Assembly (NCBI GenBank): GCA_944392695.1
Contig: CALXXN010000002.1
Location: 124,001-188,000, forward strand
DNA: 64,000 bases
Reading direction: 5' to 3'
From: an uncultured Spirochaetales bacterium
GTDB taxonomy: Bacteria; Spirochaetota; Spirochaetia; Sphaerochaetales; Sphaerochaetaceae
The notes under the pieces were generated by a model that had not been told where the DNA came from, made no database searches, and saw nothing but the letters and a program-made list of their open reading frames with translations. A program made the translations under genes and the position numbers. This document shows, piece by piece, positions 58,223 to 64,000 of the stretch. Every line of letters begins with the position of its first letter. The stretch's first letter is position 1.

Positions 58223-59287
58223 TCACAGTGCAAGGAAAATCTTGATTATCAGGGGTCGGAACAGACGTATGGCAGAGCCGATAACCCAAAACATAGTCCT
58301 ATTTGAAGAACCTAGGGTCGCAAGAAGAATCCTGTTCGGTTGCTTGACCTCATTCCTGTTTATCCTGCTCAACGCAGAGCGGAAAGCAGCATCCTCCGAA
58401 ATCCTGATGCATTCATCAATCCGTTGCTTGTTCGTCCTATCACTCTTCATCAAGAACTCATTCAAGAAGGAGTTGATGGCAAAGAAGCAGACCTCATAAT
58501 CGACTTCTCCCTGATGATGGACATCGCATTCCAGTCCAGGAAGCTTCCTGAGATAATCACACAGCTTCATTGACTTGTTGAACAAGTCCTTGCGGTAACG
58601 CCAACTAATTGATTGGGTGTTGTTCCTATACATGTACCCATATTCAGATTTATCAAGTATGACAATCTTGGAACATCGGGCTATATATGTGTACGAAAGC
58701 AACATGTCCTCACCCATCTCTATGTCAGTTGGAACTGACTCATAAACAGACAAGAGCAATTCGCGTTTGAAAAGCTTCAACCCCTTCTGGGACTGCATCC
58801 CCCTGTTTCCATAGAGACTATGATTTGAAAACAGATTGGGGAGTATGTATGACTCTATCGCCGACCTGTCATATGATCCAGGAAGCAAAGCATCACAAAA
58901 CGCCTTCTTCCGTTTTCCCGAAAAAGAAAGTCCTGGCATCGTGACAAGATCCGCACCATGTTCCTGCATGGCATCAATCATCTTTGTGTACATACCAGAA
59001 GAGATGAAATCATCACTGTCGACCATGCTGATGAAACAGCCACATGCTTTTTCGAGACCTGCAAGCGTCGCCTTCATCTGGCCCTTGTTCTCCTGATGTA
59101 TCACCCGGACACGGCTATCACGTGAAGCATATCCATCGATGATGCCCGGAGACGAATCCGTTGATCCATCGTCAACGAGTATCAGCTCAAGGTCCTTGAA
59201 ATCGGAATCCAAGATACTATCCACGCATTGTACGAGATAGGCACCACTATTATAGACTGGGACAATGACACTAAGAGGCAATGCCAT
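58223..59287 (-). CDS. Family 2 glycosyltransferase
   Basis: 354 residues. GT-A motifs VIVPVYNSG, DDGSTDSS and MVDSDDF are intact, and the C-terminal 100 residues are basic and helical, ending in a hydrophobic stretch suggesting membrane association. It sits between the two LicD genes, one base after the second LicD stop, so it may build the acceptor that the LicD enzymes decorate. Confidence 0.9.
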   Translation of the reverse strand: MALPLSVIVPVYNSGAYLVQCVDSILDSDFKDLELILVDDGSTDSSPGIIDGYASRDSRVRVIHQENKGQMKATLAGLEKACGCFISMVDSDDFISSGMYTKMIDAMQEHGADLVTMPGLSFSGKRKKAFCDALLPGSYDRSAIESYILPNLFSNHSLYGNRGMQSQKGLKLFKRELLLSVYESVPTDIEMGEDMLLSYTYIARCSKIVILDKSEYGYMYRNNTQSISWRYRKDLFNKSMKLCDYLRKLPGLECDVHHQGEVDYEVCFFAINSFLNEFLMKSDRTNKQRIDECIRISEDAAFRSALSRINRNEVKQPNRILLATLGSSNRTMFWVIGSAIRLFRPLIIKIFLAL

Positions 59288-59288
59288 G

Positions 59289-60146
59289 TCACCTCCACCT
59301 GCAATAGGTCAGATGCCTGGCCTGCTTACGGTCTTTTTCGGGAGGAGGCGTCATGTAATCACCATAATGATCCCTCAGGAGCCTGTCATATCCGCAAGGC
59401 ACTGGCACCATGAGGCCCTCGAACGGCATTTCAATGACAGAAGCGAAATCCTCTGCCATGAAATACTGGTGGAAAGATTGCAATGAACCATCGTTCCTCA
59501 ATACAGGACCTTGTGGGTAAGAAGAACAGATACTATCTATTTGATGCAGGATATCAGCAGTATCAGCCCATAAATCCTTAAGTCGTGTTTCCTTATGCTT
59601 CAGGGCATAATAAATGAAGAATAAACGTTGCAATATAAGGGAATTCCTGAATGTCGAGACCCTGCGGCGGTGTTCCAATGTCCTCAACTCCTCAAGCCGA
59701 GGGTTGTTGACATCTACATAATCCAAGACAAAGACATCAAGGAAAACACCATAATCCTTGATTGGTTTGAGATTCTTTTCCCTAGCCTCGGTCCGAAGTG
59801 AAACCACCTTGGGCATGAGGAAAGTATATGAAGAATCAGTTTCAGGACCAATTAATTTGAAATCAGTTGAACAGATTTCATCAAACCTCAGTTTGAAAAG
59901 CTCGAAATCCTTACGAAACATCCAGATGTCAATATCATCATCCCAAGGTATGAAACCTTTATGCCTTATTGTTCCCAGGAGACTTCCATAAGCCATATAA
60001 GGCTGGATACCAAGTTCTTTTGAAACCCTGAGCACTTCCTCAAGAATCCTGACGCCCTCTTCCTTGAGCTCTTGATCTGACAACTCTCTGCCCTTTTCCG
60101 TCATAGCCAGATAAGGATAACACAGCTTCATATGACTCTCAAACAT
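59289..60146 (-). CDS. LicD-family phosphotransferase (2)
   Basis: 285 residues. GSLLGTIRHKGFIPWDDDIDIW contains the DDDID metal motif, and the end reads GDYMTPPPEKDRKQARH. It is a clear paralogue of the LicD at 57403-58215, sharing motif order and ending, but differing at many positions, so the duplication is not recent. Two LicD proteins may use one donor on different sugars. Start uncertain: ATG 60146 or 60131. It is the first gene of the minus-strand run down to 52640. Confidence 0.9.
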   Translation of the reverse strand: MFESHMKLCYPYLAMTEKGRELSDQELKEEGVRILEEVLRVSKELGIQPYMAYGSLLGTIRHKGFIPWDDDIDIWMFRKDFELFKLRFDEICSTDFKLIGPETDSSYTFLMPKVVSLRTEAREKNLKPIKDYGVFLDVFVLDYVDVNNPRLEELRTLEHRRRVSTFRNSLILQRLFFIYYALKHKETRLKDLWADTADILHQIDSICSSYPQGPVLRNDGSLQSFHQYFMAEDFASVIEMPFEGLMVPVPCGYDRLLRDHYGDYMTPPPEKDRKQARHLTYCRWR

Positions 60147-60182
60147 ATGGTGGTAAAAGTATCACCACGTTATACTCGAGGC

Positions 60183-61235
60183 ATGAATGAGCATCAGCCC
60201 TTCTTCTCTGTTATTGTTCCTGCATACAAAGTAGGAAGATTCCTCCCACAATGCCTTGATAGCATACTGAATCAGACATACGAGGATTTTGAGCTGATTG
60301 TCGTAGATGACAAATCACCAGACTCCGTACCTGATATCGCCAAGGCATATTTGAAACGGGATAGCAGGATCAAAGTCATACAAAACAAACAAAACCTAGG
60401 CTTGCTTCATACAAGGGACGTGGGCATTATGGCAGCTAGTGGCAAATACATTGTATGGGTTGATGGCGATGATTACATAGATAGTAATCATCTGGAGTTC
60501 TTCCAAACAGAACTGTCAAAACACAAAGTCGACATGCTATGTACGGGCTGGGTTCGTGATGAGAAAGATGGAATAAAGAAACCCATCCTTGAATCAATGA
60601 CAGAAGGTCTTTACGAAGGCAAGACGCTTGAAGAAAAAAGGGGTAAGCTTTTTGCCTTCAATCAGCATGGTACATCACGCAACATCTCACCTAACCTTTG
60701 GGCAAAAGTAATAAGAAAAGAATTGCTTGACGAAACTGTCGGGACGATTCCATATGACTTGAAAATTGGTGAGGATGCCGCACGCAGCTACCAGATAATG
60801 CTTAAGATAACATCCCTGCTTGTTACACAGCATACAGGATACCACTATGTACAGCATCCAACACAGATGACCAAGAACTATCATAGGGAATATTTTGAGA
60901 ATGCTCTTGGCATCTATGTGCGGCTACGCGACCAATCCATGCAGACATCCAATCCATACATCTTCACCAGCGCAATAAACCAGAACATATGCCATATCAC
61001 AGCTGCAGCGCTATGCAATGAATGTGGCAACTCCGACAAAGAAGCCATGTGGGCACGGATCAAGGAAATATCAGACAATCCAGAAGTCAGGAAGGCATTG
61101 GAAGACAAAGATGCTGTCAAAGCAGTCAACTGGGGATTCCAACGCTTCCTACATGCATTGAAGAGTCATTCATACACGCGCCTGTCTTTCTATCTCTGGG
61201 TATATCGACGAATCATACAGATGGGATTATTATAA
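60183..61235 (+). CDS. Family 2 glycosyltransferase
   Basis: 350 residues. FSVIVPAYKVGRFLPQCLDS, VDDKSPD and VWVDGDDYID are the GT-A donor and metal motifs. ATG 60183 has no ribosome site; TATACT ends seven bases before it, so the mRNA may be leaderless. The gene is divergent from the second LicD with only 36 bp between starts. The flippase gene follows after seven bases. Confidence 0.9.
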   Translation: MNEHQPFFSVIVPAYKVGRFLPQCLDSILNQTYEDFELIVVDDKSPDSVPDIAKAYLKRDSRIKVIQNKQNLGLLHTRDVGIMAASGKYIVWVDGDDYIDSNHLEFFQTELSKHKVDMLCTGWVRDEKDGIKKPILESMTEGLYEGKTLEEKRGKLFAFNQHGTSRNISPNLWAKVIRKELLDETVGTIPYDLKIGEDAARSYQIMLKITSLLVTQHTGYHYVQHPTQMTKNYHREYFENALGIYVRLRDQSMQTSNPYIFTSAINQNICHITAAALCNECGNSDKEAMWARIKEISDNPEVRKALEDKDAVKAVNWGFQRFLHALKSHSYTRLSFYLWVYRRIIQMGLL

Positions 61236-61242
61236 GCTTCTC

Positions 61243-62811
61243 ATGGCAGAGAAGAATGAACGACAGGAAACGAGGGTCATAAACGCGGCCAGGAACATGG
61301 CGTCTTCAGCCTTCTTCCAGACGCTTCTTGGAGTCTTCGCTTTTATTGAGAGGACAGTCTTCGTACATTACCTAGGTAATGATTACCTTGGCCTCAATAC
61401 CCTCTTCGCCAACATCCTTTCCGTACTTACAATAGCCGAGCTTGGCATCGGAGGGACGATAGCATACGCACTGTACAAGCCATTAGCTGAAAACGACACA
61501 GAGAAAATCGCATCATTGATGCTCTTCTATAAACGGGCGTACTACATCATTGGTTCAATCATCATCGTACTAGGCCTGGCGATTACGCCATTCCTCAGCT
61601 ATTTCTCAAATGCAGGGGAAGGGATAAGGAACTCAGAACTCTGCTTTGTAATCTACCTGCTCTCAACTGGTCTCACTTATTTCTTTTCCCACAAACACAT
61701 CATCCTTGAAGCCGACCAGAAGAAATACCTCAACTACAGTGTCACCTGCCTTGGTTCGATTGTACAGTACATCCTGCAGGTCATCTTCCTCATCTCGACA
61801 AGGGACTATGTCCTATATGTGTTCGTCCTACTAGTTGTGAATGTCTCAAAATCCCTGGTGCTCAATCGGATTGCCGAGCGCAAATACCCCATCCTGAAGA
61901 GGAAGGCAAAACACATACAGCGGCTTCCAGAGGAAGACCGCAAGAGCATAACAACCAATATCAAGGCGATGTGTTTCCACAAGTTCGGAGAGACCGCCGT
62001 CAGCAGCTCTGACAGCATCCTGATGTCCTACTTCACCTCACTTGCAACACTGGGCATCTATTCAAACTATCTCATGATAGTCAACACGCTCCGTAGTGCG
62101 ATGAGGGTCTTCTATACTTCCATACTGGCAAGCATAGGGAACCTCTGTGCAACAGAGGAACGGGATGACATCTACTATAGCTTCAAATCCCTGAACTTCG
62201 CGAATTACCTGATCTTCTCATACATCACAGTGTTGATGTTCAACCTGCTCAACAGTGTGCTTACACTGTGGCTTGGAGCCGCATACACCTTTGGGCCGTT
62301 CACAGAATTCTTGATCTGCATGACATTTTTCCTTCCAGGAATACGGAGGATGTTGTTGAACTACCATGACGCCTGTGGGCTGTTCTGGGCGGACAAGTAC
62401 AAGAGGGTGTATGAGGCTGTGCTCAATCTCATCCTCTCAATCATCCTGGCCATTCCATATGGCATCGATGGCATACTGATTGGCACAGTTGCAAGCAACC
62501 TCTTAGGCTTCTGGATTGAAGGCCGTGTTGTGTACAAGTACGTGTTCTTCCGCCCAGCAAGAGTGTATGTGTTCACCTATCTGAAAGAATGTCTTGTGAC
62601 GATAGTCATGATGTTCCTGACATATGCAATATGCAAGGCGTTCCCGATAGGACATATACTGGGCAGACTTCTGGTCAACATCCTCATCTCAGTACTTGTT
62701 CCTCTCCCTCTCTATTATCTGATTTACAGGAAGAAGAGCGAGTTCCAGAACGTCATGACAAACATCAAGAGCTATGTAAACCTCTTGGCAAGCAGGATGA
62801 AGCGCAAGTAA
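61243..62811 (+). CDS. Polysaccharide flippase (Wzx-like, MOP superfamily)
   Basis: 522 residues, about fourteen membrane helices. The N terminus VINAARNMASSAFFQTLLGVFAFIERTVF in pieces and LGNDYLGLNTLF matches bacterial lipid III/undecaprenyl-linked oligosaccharide flippases. It would carry the repeat unit built by this cluster to the outer face, where the ligase-like protein acts. It has no ribosome site and follows the GT2 gene by seven bases, so it is probably coupled. Its TAA abuts the stop of the convergent exporter gene. Confidence 0.9.
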   Translation: MAEKNERQETRVINAARNMASSAFFQTLLGVFAFIERTVFVHYLGNDYLGLNTLFANILSVLTIAELGIGGTIAYALYKPLAENDTEKIASLMLFYKRAYYIIGSIIIVLGLAITPFLSYFSNAGEGIRNSELCFVIYLLSTGLTYFFSHKHIILEADQKKYLNYSVTCLGSIVQYILQVIFLISTRDYVLYVFVLLVVNVSKSLVLNRIAERKYPILKRKAKHIQRLPEEDRKSITTNIKAMCFHKFGETAVSSSDSILMSYFTSLATLGIYSNYLMIVNTLRSAMRVFYTSILASIGNLCATEERDDIYYSFKSLNFANYLIFSYITVLMFNLLNSVLTLWLGAAYTFGPFTEFLICMTFFLPGIRRMLLNYHDACGLFWADKYKRVYEAVLNLILSIILAIPYGIDGILIGTVASNLLGFWIEGRVVYKYVFFRPARVYVFTYLKECLVTIVMMFLTYAICKAFPIGHILGRLLVNILISVLVPLPLYYLIYRKKSEFQNVMTNIKSYVNLLASRMKRK

Positions 62812-64000
62812 TCAGCGCTTCACCCAGAGTTTCTTGACGGCTGATCCGATTTTGCTGAAAAGGATGGCGAACGGAGGCAGGAAGATCAGCGTTGAGACCA
62901 TACATCCAAAGAGTGTCACACTCATCAACAGTCCGAAATACCTGATTGGGGTGTATGACCCGAATGAAAGCATCATCATTCCAAAGACGATGGACACTGT
63001 TGTCAGGATTATCGGACGACCTGTCTCGACCAACGTGTCTCGTATCGCGGTGATGCTGCCATCACCACTCTTCCGTTTCCTGCTATATCTCAACATGAAG
63101 TGAAGCGCATCATCTACACCACAACCTATTGCGATTGAAGAGAAACTGACGGTCACCATATCGAAAGGAATGCCTGTCAGATACATGAAAACATAGTTGA
63201 TCATTATTCCAGACAAGACAGGAATGATGGTTGTGAAGCCACGGACAAGAGACAAGAAGACAATTGATGCGATGATGAAGACAATCGAGACAGAAAGAAT
63301 CGTACTGAGGTTCTGGTCTGACAAGAGCCGGCTTGAGAACTTCACATTGACAACTGGATCCCCACCTATTGTCACTGTCGTCCCAACGGGGAGGAGGTCC
63401 AGGTTGTCGACCATGGTTGAATAAGCCCTGGTGATGCTCGATGTAGTCATCAGGTCCTGTTCAACAGAGTCCCAGTTCTGTATGACCAGTGTGACAGAAT
63501 TGAAGTCACTACTGATTATCCTGGAGATTTCAGATATGCCCTGGTTGGCCATCATCAGGACCAGTCTGGACATCATGTTGATCAAGCCATTGCTGTCTGG
63601 TATCGCATACTCTCCATCGACGAGGTAGTTTGCGTATGCGACATAATTCGAGAAAGAGATGCTTTGCAGGAGGTCTGGGCACTCAAGTATGGCTTCTTCG
63701 TACTCCCTGACCTGCTTGAGGTTATCAGCTTGCAGGAAGTAGTTTACCGACCCCTCTGGAGCCCTGATCGTGATCTCAAATGGATTGGTTCCACCCATGG
63801 CCTTTGCAAAAGCCCTGGACTCATGTCCAAACTGGTCCGACTCTGGGAAGTAGGACATGTAGTTTGAGTCGATAGCTATATCGTCTTTCACAAGGAAGAA
63901 ACAGACGACCAGCACGAAGAACAGGACAATCAAGACAATCCAGTACTTTGTGACAACACGGGAAATCCAACCAACAAGCCTTGTCATGAATCCGTGTTCG
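62812..64000 (-). CDS. RND/MMPL-type exporter, C-terminal half (runs off the window)
   Basis: The frame is still open at the window edge (residues EHGF before the ATG at 63987), and the visible 391 residues match the second half of an RND protein: one helix, a periplasmic loop of about 180 residues, then five helices. SSIAIGCGVDDALHFMLRYSR is the conserved Gly-Asp-Asp segment of the second pore helix pair. Homologues export lipids or hopanoid/mycolate-like molecules using the proton gradient. The first half should lie just beyond 64000. Confidence 0.85.
   Translation of the reverse strand, partial: EHGFMTRLVGWISRVVTKYWIVLIVLFFVLVVCFFLVKDDIAIDSNYMSYFPESDQFGHESRAFAKAMGGTNPFEITIRAPEGSVNYFLQADNLKQVREYEEAILECPDLLQSISFSNYVAYANYLVDGEYAIPDSNGLINMMSRLVLMMANQGISEISRIISSDFNSVTLVIQNWDSVEQDLMTTSSITRAYSTMVDNLDLLPVGTTVTIGGDPVVNVKFSSRLLSDQNLSTILSVSIVFIIASIVFLSLVRGFTTIIPVLSGIMINYVFMYLTGIPFDMVTVSFSSIAIGCGVDDALHFMLRYSRKRKSGDGSITAIRDTLVETGRPIILTTVSIVFGMMMLSFGSYTPIRYFGLLMSVTLFGCMVSTLIFLPPFAILFSKIGSAVKKLWVKR

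Noticed and set aside
57403-60146. Recent tandem duplication of licD
   Set aside because: The two proteins share motifs but differ at most positions, including nucleotides around the conserved WDDD segment, and a GT2 gene separates them.
1-64000. CRISPR array, tRNA or rRNA genes, replication origin
   Set aside because: No regularly spaced repeats, no T-loop/CCA patterns outside coding genes and no clustered DnaA-type boxes were seen by eye.

Overview
The window looks like a chromosomal segment of a fermentative, anaerobic spirochaete, most likely a relative of Sphaerochaeta or Treponema. This is inferred from the sugar-binding protein leader ending in FANGASES (a spirochaete habit), a bifunctional AdhE, an aldehyde ferredoxin oxidoreductase-like protein, a two-gene SufC/SufB-type iron-sulfur pair and LicD surface-decoration genes. 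Coding density is very high: many genes overlap by ATGA, three convergent pairs have directly abutting stop codons and three more overlap by 18-26 bp. No rRNA, tRNA or CRISPR array was seen.

Layout. 0-3.2 kb: end of a HAD phosphatase gene, a cysteine synthase, and a NusG-II/Gx-transporter pair behind a structured leader with a terminator. 3.2-6.3 kb: adhE. 6.4-12.3 kb: a maltodextrin-type ABC transporter (binding protein, two permeases, no ATPase), its LacI regulator and malQ. 12.3-17.5 kb: small envelope genes of unknown role. 17.6-23.1 kb: trkA-trkH potassium uptake, an orphan fused E1 dehydrogenase and a flavin reductase. 23.1-27.1 kb: purine salvage (hpt, a second phosphoribosyltransferase, purA, purB). 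27.0-29.4 kb: DedA-like, AlaX editing enzyme, TRIC channel. 29.7-31.1 kb: a TnpB element with a visible omega-RNA scaffold. 31.3-39.2 kb: housekeeping genes (cca, rfbB, gtrA, nitroreductase, ychF, pyrG). 39.4-42.7 kb: asnB and the sufC-sufB pair. 42.7-44.99 kb: an inserted AAA-ATPase/HEPN cassette. 45.0-64 kb: an aldehyde oxidoreductase-like gene and a large lower-GC surface polysaccharide/glycolipid cluster (neuB, HAD phosphatase, IspD-like cytidylyltransferase, SDR, glycosyltransferases, two LicD proteins, O-antigen ligase, flippase), ending in a truncated RND-type exporter.

The most interesting feature is the 42.6-45.0 kb cassette. A RecF/OLD-type AAA ATPase and a HEPN protein with an intact R-N-x3-H motif lie between two 76-bp direct repeats (73/76 identical) of the 3' end of sufB. 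The second repeat is read in frame as the tail of a 45-codon ORF coupled by ATGA to the HEPN gene. It looks like a mobile anti-phage or toxin-type module that uses a housekeeping gene's 3' end as its attachment site, with no recombinase of its own. Other notable points are the divergent pyrG/asnB promoters that share a single -35 element, each leader carrying an intrinsic terminator; a group of genes whose ATG lies 5-8 nt after a -10 box, suggesting leaderless mRNAs; an 11-codon upstream ORF coupled by GTGA to a glycosyltransferase; and a palindrome overlapping the probable purine-salvage promoter.
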